The notes under the pieces are model-generated. The model was not told the DNA's origin. It was given only the letters and a program-made list of their open reading frames with translations, and did not search any database. Made by a program: the position numbers and the translations under genes. From the NCBI GenBank assembly GCA_023053575.1, contig JAKZAP010000126.1, positions 1 to 64,000 of the forward strand: 64,000 bases of DNA. The letters are read 5' to 3'. Shown here one piece after another: positions 37,962 to 47,589 of the stretch. Origin of the DNA: Branchinecta lynchi (Eukaryota; Arthropoda; Branchiopoda; Anostraca; Branchinectidae). Within the stretch, counting starts at the first letter, position 1; each line of letters begins with the position of its first letter.

Positions 37962-38024
37962 GCTGAGATCCATCATATTCGCTATGTTAAAATAGGACGT
38001 AGGGAGCAAACGTCACCTAGAAGG

Positions 38025-38114
38025 TTCGTCGTCACAACAACATTTCTGTGATGATTCGTCGTCACAACAACATTTCTGTGATGATTCGTCGTCACAACAA
38101 CATTTCTGTGATGA
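38025..38114 (+). repeat. Perfect 30-bp repeat, three copies
   Basis: TTCGTCGTCACAACAACATT followed by TCTGTGATGA repeats three times without a mismatch, 36 bp from the donor site of exon 2 inside intron 2. Confidence 0.95.
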
Positions 38115-38150
38115 AAAAACTTAAATAAGATGAGACAAAAGTACTCTTAC

Positions 38151-38318
38151 CGAAATGCAGCCTGTTCGGAGTTGAACCTCAACGCAGTTCGTAATTACCA
38201 ACTTATCGAAATAGTTCGGAGTAAGGGAATCTGTATTGATGACAACCTTGTCGCATCCCTCAAAACTCAGCTTCGTGACTGTCAACGGGATAACGACCAT
38301 AGAAGGAATCTCGATGGT
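38151..38318 (-). CDS. Divergent leucine-rich-repeat, GPI-tail surface protein: exon 2
   Basis: Internal exon of 168 bp, 56 codons, residues 54-109. It is bounded by an acceptor (ACACTTTCAG, ACC) and a consensus donor (ATTTCG, GTAAGAG), both phase 0, so it joins exons 1 and 3 in frame. The peptide contains LTVTKLSFEGCDKVVIN and FDKLVITNCVEVQLRTGC, with the alternating hydrophobic pattern of LRR or beta-solenoid turns that exon 3 continues with NIDSLSVNNVDNLVLESDW. An upstream AG (TTCTCCAAG near 38,338) is an alternative acceptor. An AGGCGTATTCTC MITE starts 84 bp upstream of the exon. A longer open frame into that MITE is not real coding sequence. Confidence 0.72.
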
Positions 38319-38402
38319 CTGAAAGTGTTTGTATAAATTAATTCTTGGAGAACAGTTAGGGAAAGGGAAGACGCACAGTTTGTTCCAGGAACAATTCACC
38401 AT

Positions 38403-38757
38403 AGGCGTATTCTCGCTGCTCCCCGAGGAATCCACTTGAGGAGTCCCCGCGTTTTTGTTTGTCCCGTATTCTCGCGAATCCCTACGGACGGGGAATGCTC
38501 CAATTATCATCACCATCTTCAAAAAAGACTCCCTTTCAGACTCGGATGGGAATCAATCTTTGCTGGTGTTGGTGCAGTGTAAAATTTATTAAAAACAATC
38601 AGATATAAATCAGAACAAAAAGATTTTTTTTTTTTTTGAAAAATCTATTTTGGAAGCATCCCCCGTCTTCTCGCTGTTTCTGTACACGGAGTCTACGTGG
38701 GTCGCCGTTCCCGTTCGATTCCCCGAGCCGTCCTCGGGGAACGGCGAGAATATGTCT
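38403..38757. mobile_element. AGGCGTATTCTCGCC inverted-repeat element, copy a
   Basis: A 355-bp element. Left end AGGCGTATTCTCGCTGCTCC, right end GGGGAACGGCGAGAATATGTCT, approximate inverted repeats. The interior shares CGCGAATCCCTACGGACG, GATGGTGATGATAATTGG (reverse strand) and an AACAATCAGA stretch with copies at 53,564 and 54,055. No clear target duplication here. It lies in intron 1 just upstream of exon 2. Confidence 0.7.
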
Positions 38758-38964
38758 TCTGTTTCAGTCAAGCGCTTCCAAGAGTATTAGTTTCTGTAAA
38801 AAGATAGGCTTGACCTACCAGATATCTGGGGCTTGCACACGGTCAAGCCAACCCTTCCGGATTTTCATGATGATAGTTACTGTTGCTATCCTGCAAGATA
38901 CCTTTTTCAGATACGTCTTGTTTCCTAATCACAACTGTCAATCATTTTTACTTTTTCTCCTACT

Positions 38965-39174
38965 CTATACATCAATCAGCATGTTTATACTCTTTGTGAC
39001 TAAGTCCAAAACACGCCACTGATCCTCAGGAAGAAGGAGTAAGTGTCTCCGTAACGACTCAAACTCACGACTCAAATCCTGTGTCAAACAAATCACCGCG
39101 ATCTTTGGGAGCAGCTGTGACACCACTTCTGCCTTTCTTCCGCTAGGTACCCGGAGAGGCCGGAGATTTTGCAT
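38965..39174 (-). CDS. Orphan exon-like reading frame, unknown protein
   Basis: After a strong acceptor (ACTATCTCTCCTTGCAG) comes an ATG-initial phase-0 frame of 69 codons ending in TAG. It has protein-like composition: RVPSGRKAEVVSQLLPKI, then AVICLTQDLSREFESLRRHL, then LLLPEDQWRVLDLVTKSI. It sits inside intron 1 of the LRR-like gene, on the same strand, yet ends in a stop, so it is not an internal exon of that gene. It could be the last exon of a nested or duplicated gene, or a transposase relic (the EDQWRVLDL segment vaguely recalls hAT proteins). I do not recognise the family. Confidence 0.4.
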   Translation of the reverse strand: MQNLRPLRVPSGRKAEVVSQLLPKIAVICLTQDLSREFESLRRHLLLLPEDQWRVLDLVTKSINMLIDV

Positions 39175-39821
39175 CTGCAAGGAGAGATAGTCATCAAGTA
39201 TTGTGTCTCTCAAATGTATTACCTCTATGATACCTTCCAGATTTCGAGATCAGGGTGTCCAACAAACACCCCGGAATGTTTAGCCTTGCTTCGCCTTTCG
39301 GATCAATCTTGGAAAAAAATTGATCTCTGGACGAATCTGGAAAGTGAAGCTAGGGTTTACTGTCCTTAGCGCTCCTTGCACTTGCACTTGCCCATAGGTA
39401 AAGTGAAATGGATCGAACATTTGATGAACAGAAAAGCTGCAATGTGCTTCCCTAGCAACGCAAGTTTTGCTGTGTCTTTTTTAGTAGAAAGTGAAAGCTA
39501 TTTCTTTGCTTCCCGAGCAATAGGATTTTGCAGTGGCTTTGGGGTAGAAAGTGAAAGCTATTATTTTCCGCTCATTGTCCTATGTATCCATATTTTACTA
39601 TCTCTATGTCACTAGGAATGAGACAATGGGGAACTTTCAGAAACCAGTCCGCTTGGAGTGCTGAACTGGAACAAGGGGAGTTCATCGCAATGACAATTGC
39701 AAATGGACAGTTTGCTTAGTAGAATGTGTAAAAACGAAATCTGTGTAAGGCTCCCTACAGCCTACGTCATTGCAGCTATTTCTCAGTCATATTCTGGGGA
39801 ATCTTTGTTGTTAGGTAGAAC
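39175..39821. other. Unassigned intron 1 sequence with a 71-bp direct repeat
   Basis: GCTTCCCTAGCAA to GTAGAAAGTGAAAGCTATT (from 39,448) recurs at 39,519 as GCTTCCCGAGCAA to the same end. No other feature is seen. Confidence 0.4.
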
Positions 39822-41969
39822 CAGGGGCGTCGCAAGGGGGGGGGGGGTGCAGCAACCCACTACCTTTTTGAGATTCGGTAAAAAAAAATTGGCCGGCAGT
39901 CCAAAAATCTTACTAAAATTGTTCGGTACTTTTTTGATAGCAGAACTATTCGATATATTTTTGGGGATTCAGAAGTTATACAGAATCCTAAATAGACTAT
40001 CGGTACAAATCTATTCGGTATAATGAATGGGATTCGGTATAATTACCAGTATTCGATAGTGATCACAAATTTAGTGAGAGAATTTACTGATATTATTTGG
40101 TAATTTTTCGATGCAGAACTGTTCGGTATATTTATGGAGATTCGGTAGTTACACAGAATCCCGAATAAGCTATCGCTTCAAAATTATTCGGTATCACGGT
40201 AATTTCTTCGGTATAATTTTATGTTCCAGTTTTGACGAAAGTGTACCGAATATGAATATTGTTCGGTAGTCTTTCGATACCAAAACAATGCGGTATAGTA
40301 ACCGGGATACGGTAGTTATACAGAATCTGGAACACGATATAGGTCTAAACTTATTCGGTATAATAACTGGGATTCGGTAATTTATTCGTTATAATTGCCA
40401 GGATTCGGGAGTTACCACGAACCTAGAAACTCGGAAGATGTCGAGTGAAGCACTGGTCGCAGCAAAAAGGGATGATCTATGATTTCATCGATAGTCCTTA
40501 CTTTTATTTTGGACCCAACAAAACAAGATCTATTCATAAATATTTCGAAATTTCCTCCAGCAATGCTTTTCGTAAGCTAACATTCTCTATTTTGTGGAAG
40601 GGCGCGTCATTTGACTGGGGTTTTAAGCCAGTTTTAGGTGAGATTTCAAAACATTAAAAGCTAGAACCTGGATGGAAATTAAATTTGGCAGGAAAAAGAA
40701 AAAAAATCTCGCCTGCGGCACTCACTTTATGTGATTATGGGTAGTAAGGACTAGACTACAGTTGCTGCTGCTGCCGGAAAGTCGCTTCCGGCAACTTCTT
40801 ACAGTCTCCGTATTTAGTCCACGGTAAATGACAGAACTTTTAAGAGTTACATTTTTTAGCCTACAGGAATTTTAGCCTACAGGAAAAAAAAATGGATTTC
40901 GAAAGTTTTCGCCTGCGGCCCTCGATTTAATTTTCTATTGTCTATAATAGATCGACGCTATTACTGTAATCATGCCCAGCAATACATTCTCCAAGTGGGC
41001 TCCGCCTAATGGTGGGTTTACACACTGCGTAAAATCCGAGCGTATTTTGAAATCCGAGCGTATTTTACGCACGTTTTGAGCTTGAAAAGATTTCTAGCAA
41101 TACGGACGTAAATAGAGAAATCGGTCCGTTTTATATTCAAAAACGTTCGTATTGCTAGAAATCTTTTCAAGCTCAAAACGTGCGTAAAATATGCTCGGAT
41201 TTCAAAATACGCTCGGATTTCAAAATACGCTCGGATTTTACGCAGTGTGTAAATGGACCATAAAACGGACATTGCTACACGGTCATCAGGGGATCATAAC
41301 AAAGAAAATTAACATTGGGAGGCATAGGATTTTCAACTTTGAAATAAAATTATCTGCGTTTGACCATCATTCTGAGCCAGGGACTTGCTGGATATGTTAA
41401 TTGGGCTATTCCTTAATCTTATAGTTCTGTTTTTGCAAAAGAGTTCCCATGGAAGTAAGAGCTTGGAGGCTTCAAAGTTTGAACACAAAAAAGGAGTCTC
41501 GAATCCTATTGGTCGGCGATGACACGGATTTGAAAAATTGTGTCATAATTGACCAATAGGCGAGACTCCGTCTTTGTTTACAACTTTGTCAAACTCTGAT
41601 CAGAAAGAACACTCATTTCCAAAAGTTATATTATTCCAACAAGAAGGAGCCCGATTAACGATCCTGTAATTTGCTGGCTCAAAGTGGCTATCAAAGGCCG
41701 GTAATTTAGTCTCAAAGTTAAAAGTTCTATACTTCGTAATGCTAAATTTTTTCGTTACGATCCCGTCTGTTTTAGTTGGTTATGCTGCAATCTCTCTATC
41801 GTCTTTCATGCCTACGTCTTTCACGTCCTACGTAATCCTTTATGTTCCATAATTTAAAGCTCGAATTCTCAGTTTCTAGAATTCGGTGAAAATTTCAGCG
41901 ATCGGTAAAAATTTTGGCTCTGCACCCCCCCCCCCCCCCCCCAACGAAAATAAACTTGCGACGCCCCTG
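39822..41969. mobile_element. Non-autonomous hAT-like element (2,148 bp)
   Basis: Terminal inverted repeat CAGGGGCGTCGCAAG / TTGCGACGCCCCTG, followed by a G-run at the left and preceded by a C-run at the right. It is flanked by exact 8-bp duplications GGTAGAAC (39,814-39,821 and 41,970-41,977). The interior has a tandem repeat of about 170 bp (CAGAACTATTCGATATATTT at 39,943, with relatives at 40,116 and 40,283; ATTCGGTA is frequent) and two TCGCCTGCGG segments. A PIF/Harbinger-like MITE is nested at 41,010-41,260. No transposase frame. It lies in intron 1 of the LRR-like gene. Confidence 0.88.
41010..41260. mobile_element. MITE with TAA target duplication (PIF/Harbinger-like), copy 2
   Basis: A 251-bp relative of 27,878-28,091. 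Left end TGGTGGGTTTACACACTGCG, right end CGCAGTGTGTAAATGGACCA, flanked by TAA on both sides. Long inner inverted repeats include AATCCGAGCGTATTTT and CACGTTTTGAGCTTGAAAAG. CTCGGATTTCAAAATACG is tandemly repeated near the right end. Confidence 0.8.
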
Positions 41970-42305
41970 GGTAGAACTAGTATGAATGGGTCTAGCTTGT
42001 GGCAGTGCTTAATGACTTGAACATTACTGAATTTCTAAAAATAGAAATACATAAATCAATATTTATATATGAAAATCGAAATAGATACTCCTTTAGCCCA
42101 ATCTGACGGTGAATCATAAGAAAAACGGATGAGTCAAGCTAAGATTTGCTCCAGCGGTATTTCGGCTCTTCTTGGCAAGGGTCCTCGTCAGCCTGTAACA
42201 CGAACATGCAATATGCTTCAACACATTTGGCACCCGGAACTGATTGAATGTATTGAGATAATATAATAAATACAATATAATATACATTTATAAATACATA
42301 TACAT
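41970..42305. other. AT-rich spacer with a Penelope-like fragment
   Basis: Between two hAT-like elements. At 42,110-42,200 it carries a minus-strand hammerhead-like core (TTTCGGCTCTTCTTGGCAAG then GGTCCTCGTCAG) with decayed flanks. 42,250-42,300 is TATA-rich. Confidence 0.5.
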
Positions 42306-42616
42306 CAGGGGGGGACTGGTATGAAATCTGAGGACCCCTAGCCTAAAATCTGGCCTTTTTCGGAAAAAAGACCCACCCACCCCCGCCGGGCTGGTATGAA
42401 ATCTGAAACCGCTAGGGGTACCCCAATACCCGCCGAAAAATCTGCATAAGACAAAAAATATTGCACACACCACCCCCAATAGCAGGGTGTGTAGCCTATC
42501 GTTCGATTCCAAATCACAAGGTTAGAAGTATGCTGCACTCCTTTTATTATTATCACGAAGACTATCCGAGGAAAAAGCTTATTTCAGCAGACGTGAAGGA
42601 TTTTTTTTAAGTTTTT

Positions 42617-43592
42617 GGGATCCCAAAACGTAAGTGGAGGGATACCTATGTTATCGCAAAAATGTCCGTCTGTCTGTGAGCACGATAAGTGTCGAAGGGA
42701 ATGAGATATTTTGATGAAACTTGGTGTAAGGGTTCTTTGGGTCTAGGGTAAGGTCAAGTTCGCAGATGGGCTTTGTAGCCCTACATTCAGGGGTGGGGGA
42801 GGGGGTTCAAATTAAGGGGCAAACAAAATATTTTTAGACAGCTAACGCGATAGCCGATTATGTGGTAAGAAGACATGCTGACACGATGGTGAAAACCATT
42901 TTGTCATCGGACAACTAGTTCGCCGGGAATCCGGCCAAAACCTGAAAAATTGTTGAAAGTAAAAGTTTTATTGGAAGTGATTAGATGTTCAACTTAGGGG
43001 TAAAGAAGAGATGCTGAAGACGATGGTGAAAACCATTTTTCGCCAAACAAGTAGTTAGCCCGGAATCCGGGCAAACCGGAAAGTCTGTTAAATGTAAAAG
43101 TTTTATTTGAAGTTGATTAGATATTTTATTTAGGGGTAGGAAGACATGCTGAACACGGTGGTGAAAACCGTTTTCTCGCCGGACAAGTAGTTCGTCCGGC
43201 GAGTTGGTTAAAAGTGAAAGTTTCATTTGAAGTTGATTAAATGTTCTATTTAGGGGTAAGAAGACATGCTGAACACCTATGTGAAAAGCATTTTCTACTC
43301 CGACAACTAGTTACCGGTTGTAACCAGATTTTTTATTTATAAGTTAAAGTTTTATTTTAAGTTGATTAGATGTTCTTTTATAGAGATAAGGAAATACGGT
43401 GACAATTAGTTCACTCAGAATTCGGCCCGAAAAGGAAATTTGGCAGAAGTAAAGCAGGAAGTTTCGGTCAGTGTCGTCAAGATAGATATGGCTTATAGAG
43501 GTATATCTGAACTTGGTTTTCTCTGATGATTAGCCTGGCGAAGAAAAGACTCAATTGTCTAGATCAAATATTACATTTTTGGGATCCCATCG
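42617..43592 (+). repeat. 135-bp-unit (GGGATCCCA) repeat family copy
   Basis: Starts with TTTTTGGGATCCCAAAACGT and ends with TTTTTGGGATCCCATCGAAA, both containing the palindrome TGGGATCCCA. The lead segment has GTCCGTCTGTCTGTGAGCAC. It is followed by units of about 135 bp with AGTTCGCCGGGAATCCGG (42,915), AGTTAGCCCGGAATCCGG (43,051) and AGTTCGTCCGG (43,187), and a distinct right end (TCTGAACTTGGTTTTCTC). Confidence 0.75.
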
Positions 43593-43807
43593 AAACCTTT
43601 GGTCTTGTTATACCCGGATCCTCGTAATCTTCTTTTTCCTGTTTCCCTTCAAGAGATGGGTGAAGTAAAAACGTCAATTTTAGATATTCCTTCAGCCCAG
43701 GCTGACTGCGAATCATATTTGACGGATCAAACGGATAAGTCAGCTACATTTTATTAGAGCTATATTTCGGCCCTTCTTGGCAAGGGTCCTCTTCAGGCTC
43801 AAGCCGC

Positions 43808-44077
43808 TCAAGCTGGAAAATGAACTTGTGGAAAAACAATTAAAGATTCATCCTTAAATGTCTGATTTTGTGAATTTCTTCTCTGAAAATTGGTTGGAGT
43901 TAAAGCTGGTGTTGTGATTTCATTCAGGAAACGGCTGCTGTTTTTGCTGTTCAAATTGGTCGTTAAAAGACTAGAGATTCTTCTGCATTTTGATTTTGGT
44001 GACGGCTGTTTCTTCTTCTTCTTTCCAGCTAAGATGGATACTTGTCGGCGGCATGTGTGGGCTGTTTGAAGTTTCAT
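43808..44077 (-). CDS. Small reading frame in the Penelope-like body (inverted copy)
   Basis: An 89-codon frame whose C-terminal part is shared with the plus-strand copy: SKCRRISSLL, then NEITTPALTPTNFQRRNSQN, then FKDESLIVFPQVHFPA and stop. It is rich in Ser, Thr, Asn and basic residues. The stop lies in the element arm. No domain is recognised. It could be the C-terminus of a lost protein or a chance open frame. It has no convincing start. Confidence 0.35.
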   Translation of the reverse strand: MKLQTAHTCRRQVSILAGKKKKKQPSPKSKCRRISSLLTTNLNSKNSSRFLNEITTPALTPTNFQRRNSQNQTFKDESLIVFPQVHFPA

Positions 44078-44232
44078 ACTTTGGTGATAAATATTCCTTC
44101 AGCCCAAGCTAACTGCGAATCATATTTGACGGAGCAAAACGGATAAGTCAGCTACATTTTGTTAGAGCTATATGGGCCCTTATTGGCAAGGGTCCTGTTC
44201 AGGCTCAAACCGCTCAAGCTGGAAAATGAACT

Positions 44233-44482
44233 TGTCATGCCGCCGACAAGTATCCATCTTAGCTGGAAAGAAGAAGAAGAAACAACCGACACCAAATCAA
44301 AATGCAGAAGAATCTCTACCCTTTTGCCGACCAATTCGAACAGCAAAAACAGCAGCCGTTTCCAGAATGAAATCACAACACCAGCTTTAACTCCAACCAA
44401 TTTTCAGAGAAGAAATTCACAAAATCAGATATTTAAGGATGAATCTTTAATTGTTTTCCCACAAGTTCATTTTCCAGCTTGA
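44233..44482 (+). CDS. Small reading frame in the Penelope-like body (forward copy)
   Basis: About 82 codons, part of a 107-codon frame whose first third runs through the arm. It shares most residues with the inverted copy at 43,808-44,077, including ALTPTNFQRRNSQNQ and DESLIVFPQVHFPA. Differences are mostly single-residue substitutions, without frameshifts. Function unknown. Confidence 0.35.
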
Positions 44483-44692
44483 GCGGCTTGAGGCTGAAGA
44501 GGACCCTTGCCAAGAAGGGCCGAAATATAGCTCTAATAAAATGTAGCTGACTTATCCGTTTTGCTCCGTCAAATATAACGTCAATTTTATTTTTTCAAGA
44601 AAAGTGCGTTTTTCCTATCTTTAGAAGCACGAACTGGTCTCTCAACCCTGTATCTTATTCTTTGAAGGGTACCCTTATAAACCACTACAGTA

Positions 44693-45300
44693 AGTTTTTG
44701 GGATCCCAAAACGTAAGTGGAGGGATACCTATGACATCGCAAAAATGTCCGTCTGTCTGTGAGCACGATAACTCTCAAAGGGAATGAGATATTTGATGAA
44801 ACTTGGTGTAAGGGTTCTTTGGGTCAAGGGTAAGGCTAGGTTCGCAGATAGCCCTACATTTAGGGGCGGGGGTTCAAATTAAGGGGCAAAAAAAATATTT
44901 TTAAACAGCAAATGTGATAGGCGATTATGGGGTAAGAAGACATGCTGAACACGATGGTATTTTGTCATCGGACAAGTAGTTCGCCCGGAATCCGGCCAAA
45001 ACCGGAAAGTTTGTTAAAAGTAAAAGTTTTATCTGAAGTTGATTAGATGTTCGATTTAGGGGTAAGAAGACATGCTGAACAAGATGGTGAAAACCATTTG
45101 GCAGAAGTAAAGCAGGAAGTTTCGGTCAGTGTCGTCCAAATGGATATGGCTTATAGCATATCTGAACTTGGCATATCTGAACTTGGTTTTCTCTGATGAT
45201 TAGCCTGGCGAAAACTGGATCTGGCGAAGACAAAGACTCAATTGCCTGGATCAAATATTAGATTTTTGGGATCCCATCAAAACCTTTGGTCTTGTTGACC
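44693..45300 (+). repeat. 135-bp-unit (GGGATCCCA) repeat family copy, shortened
   Basis: Same lead as at 42,617 (TTTTTGGGATCCCAAAACGT, GTCCGTCTGTCTGTGAGCAC) but only about one and a half internal units (GTAGTTCGCCCGGAATCCGG at 44,974). The right end TCTGAACTTGGTTTTCTC is followed by TTTTTGGGATCCCATCAAAA at 45,265. Confidence 0.75.
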
Positions 45301-45859
45301 TCGGAAACGAAGCATAGTCTGCGTCTTGGTGTAAGGAGGCACGATGAAGCTCATCAGCAGCACTCTGTGGCACCAAAAGACATGTGAAAGAAGTCCGCGC
45401 TTTACTACTATTACCGGATTACTTTTTAAACTGTATGCTTATAATCGAAATGTTAACTTCATTTAGTACAATTGTTTCCAAACTCAGTTTGCTTTGACGG
45501 GAAAGTGAATGGGCTTCTTGTACTTGTACTAGTACGATGTTCAGAATAAGATATCTATAGGTCTCTTTGTCCCAGCTGTTTCGTCCGTGTGATTTCCTGC
45601 CAAATGGTATGTTGCTTGGGTCAATGTACAAAAAAAAACACCCAAGAGGACCACCCAAATAAAATCTGCTAAATCGCGGCAAAAATGACCCACCCCACCC
45701 GGCTAGGGTCCTCAGATTTCATACCAGTCCCCCCCTGATATACATAACAAAATTACTTAATTAATGCTCAGTTACTTGTCGGGGTTCTCAGACAGCAGAG
45801 CTACGACAAGAATGAAATCTTTTTGCAAAAAGACGGAGAAACTTGATCGAGAAGACTAA

Positions 45860-46146
45860 GAGCATGTTCCACCTTACTTCCTGTGGTTACTACGCATGAC
45901 GTCACGAATTTTGGCCTCAAGGCTAGAGTGCACTTTTTTATTTTCGGTAAAATATCATACCACGGGGTAATCAAGCCAATCACGTTACAGAGATCCGTAG
46001 TTACCACTCCTACTACGCTTCCAAGCATGGCACGCAAATACTTACTATTTCGAGCAGATTGGAACGGTCAGCGTAGTAACTTTTCGTAAGGTTCGAACGG
46101 AAATAGTAACTAATAGTTACTATTGTTAGAAGGGTGGAACACGCTC
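45860..46146. mobile_element. PIF/Harbinger-like MITE
   Basis: A 287-bp element. Left end GAGCATGTTCCACCTT, right end AGGGTGGAACACGCTC, flanked by TAA (45,857-45,859 and 46,147-46,149). Inner sequence has GTGGTTACTACGCATG and AGTAACTAATAGTTACTATT. No coding capacity. Confidence 0.75.
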
Positions 46147-46149
46147 TAA

Positions 46150-46988
46150 ATGTCTGAAAAAAGGTGAATCCAACAAGGGCATGGAGATTTTAGTTAATGT
46201 GGCTGTCTGATTGGATTGCTGACAATTAGACAAATATCGAATTATCTCTTGAACAATTATTTCTCTTGTGACTAACCAATCTCACAAGCGCGAAAAGACC
46301 TTTCGCGTCTTGTATAACAACTCTTTCCGGTGGTTACATGGGTTTAGATGGAACTGTAGTGCTTCGGGTATGTTTGTTGGTGAAGGAGTCCCTTCTCTCC
46401 CTGAAATCCGTCGTTCCTCCATTCTTTCTCTTCAGTCTCGAATTCTGGCGTCGAATCCTCTGCTGGTGATTCTGTGTGGTCCGCAAAGGCGCCTGTCTCT
46501 GCCTCTGGGGCAAGCACGGGGAAAGAAATTTACTGTGGGTTTGACCCATCCTGATTCGAGTGGGTTGATCCATCTTGATTGAGTACTTTGTTTGTTGGAG
46601 GCTTCGTGCCTTCAGCATATTTGTTTTTTTAGTTTTCTTAGTGTATATAAATGAGTTGTTATGTAGCAGCCACAGTTGACTATATTTTGATAAATAAATA
46701 AGAAATTATCTAAATTATCTTAGAGAATTATCTAAATGTTTTAGACAGTTATCTGGGTGTTGCAATTGGGGTCGGGCAGTCGCGGACCGGAATTCATTCA
46801 AAGAATTTTTTCTACCCTCATCAGGTCCATACGGTAAGTTGAGATTTCTTTTTCAACTTAATGATGAACGTGGGGCAAATCCGGCCGGGAAAACTTGATC
46901 ACCTGTTTGCAGCATAACAATTGACTTCCATAAAGCGGCTAACGGCGCAGTGACAAATTCACTGTGGACCTAGCTTCTATAGGCTTAC
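46150..46988. other. Intron 1, proximal part; no supported feature
   Basis: Frames of 104 codons (plus) and 94 codons (minus) overlap at 46,268-46,618 without a recognisable domain. An AATAAATAAG-containing AT-rich stretch at 46,680-46,740 might be a retroelement tail. Confidence 0.3.
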
Positions 46989-47147
46989 CTTAACTCTTTC
47001 CGTGCAGCTGCAGTTAACATTTTGCATTGGTCCAGTTGTTGGGTAGTGAAGGCATCCAGGGATCGATGTTATCATTTTCCCTGACCCACTGACCATCACC
47101 GCACTCAAAAGTAAAAGGAATAGCAAGTATTGTAATGCTCCACACAT
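46989..47147 (-). CDS. Divergent leucine-rich-repeat, GPI-tail surface protein: exon 1 with signal peptide
   Basis: First coding exon, 53 codons. The ATG at 47,147 (context GAAAAATG) is the first ATG of the frame. The peptide starts MCGALQYLLFLLLLSAVMVS, a clear signal peptide, then runs through GCLHYPTTGPMQNVNCSCT, a cysteine pattern like an LRR N-terminal cap, to ERVK. The exon ends AAG before GTAAGCC, a good donor in phase 0. Joined to exons 2 and 3 it gives an uninterrupted frame of 400 codons: signal peptide, N-cap, irregular repeats, C-cap and hydrophobic tail. The linkage of the three exons is inferred from strand, phase and composition; extra exons could exist in the 8.7-kb intron. 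Confidence 0.7.
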
Positions 47148-47589
47148 TTTTCCGCACAGAGCTAAGCAGGACCACAATTGCGCTCAAGGCTGAATGTATT
47201 AATTAAAAAAAATCGACTCAGTTGCGATGTTTCAGTCCACAGTATCCGGTTCCGGTGGTAGATAAGGCAAGATCATTCGATGAAGAGCCGCGAAAAAAGG
47301 AACAATTTTATTTTGAAATTATGTTGCCGTATTATTAGATCAAAATATTAGACGGAATAACTTAACGATATGGCTTGTTATTTTAGGGAAAAATACTTAC
47401 TCTTTCACACAGAGCTAAATTTGTTATATGATATTTGGTTTCGTTCGGTTTTACGCTGATTTGCTTCATGTCTATTTCTTAACGTAGGATAACCGCGATA
47501 TTCCTGAAGCTCTTGATCTCAGCTTTATCCGGAAGCAGTCGGGAAGACTAAGTCAACAGAAAGATTGCTGCCTTTCAAACTAAGCGAAT
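47148..47589. other. Presumed 5' flank of the LRR-like gene
   Basis: No TATA box or other promoter element can be fixed. A minus-strand TTTTTTTTAATTAATACATT stretch lies about 45 bp upstream of the ATG. No other feature is seen. Confidence 0.3.

Larger units (their letters stand above)
43683..44576. mobile_element. Compound Penelope-like element with 13-bp target duplication
   Basis: Flanked by AACGTCAATTTTA on both sides (43,670-43,682 and 44,577-44,589). Order: inverted arm (43,683-43,825), inverted body (to about 44,080), a second inverted arm (44,090-44,240), forward body (44,233-44,465), forward arm (to 44,576). Each arm has the hammerhead-like core (minus strand at 43,771 and 44,180, plus strand at 44,494). 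The two bodies are inverted copies of each other and both keep an open frame. The long exact duplication indicates that the whole inverted dimer inserted in one event. Confidence 0.75.
42306..45737. mobile_element. Non-autonomous hAT-like element carrying nested repeats (3,432 bp)
   Basis: Terminal inverted repeat of about 35 bp: CAGGGGGGGACTGGTATGAA then ATCTGAGGACCC at the left, exact mirror at the right (GGGTCCTCAGAT then TTCATACCAGTCCCCCCCTG). Flanked by exact 8-bp duplications ATATACAT (42,298-42,305 and 45,738-45,745). Inside are two copies of the 135-bp-unit family and an 894-bp Penelope-like insertion. No transposase is recognisable. It lies within intron 1 of the LRR-like gene. Confidence 0.85.

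Noticed and set aside
38319..38522. N-terminal extension of exon 2 starting MKMVMIIGAFP, which looks like a signal peptide
   Set aside because: It is translated from the AGGCGTATTCTC MITE, also present at 53.6 and 54.1 kb. The true signal peptide is in exon 1.
46268..46618. Overlapping frames of 104 and 94 codons
   Set aside because: No domain, no splice context and both strands open; cannot be told from chance.
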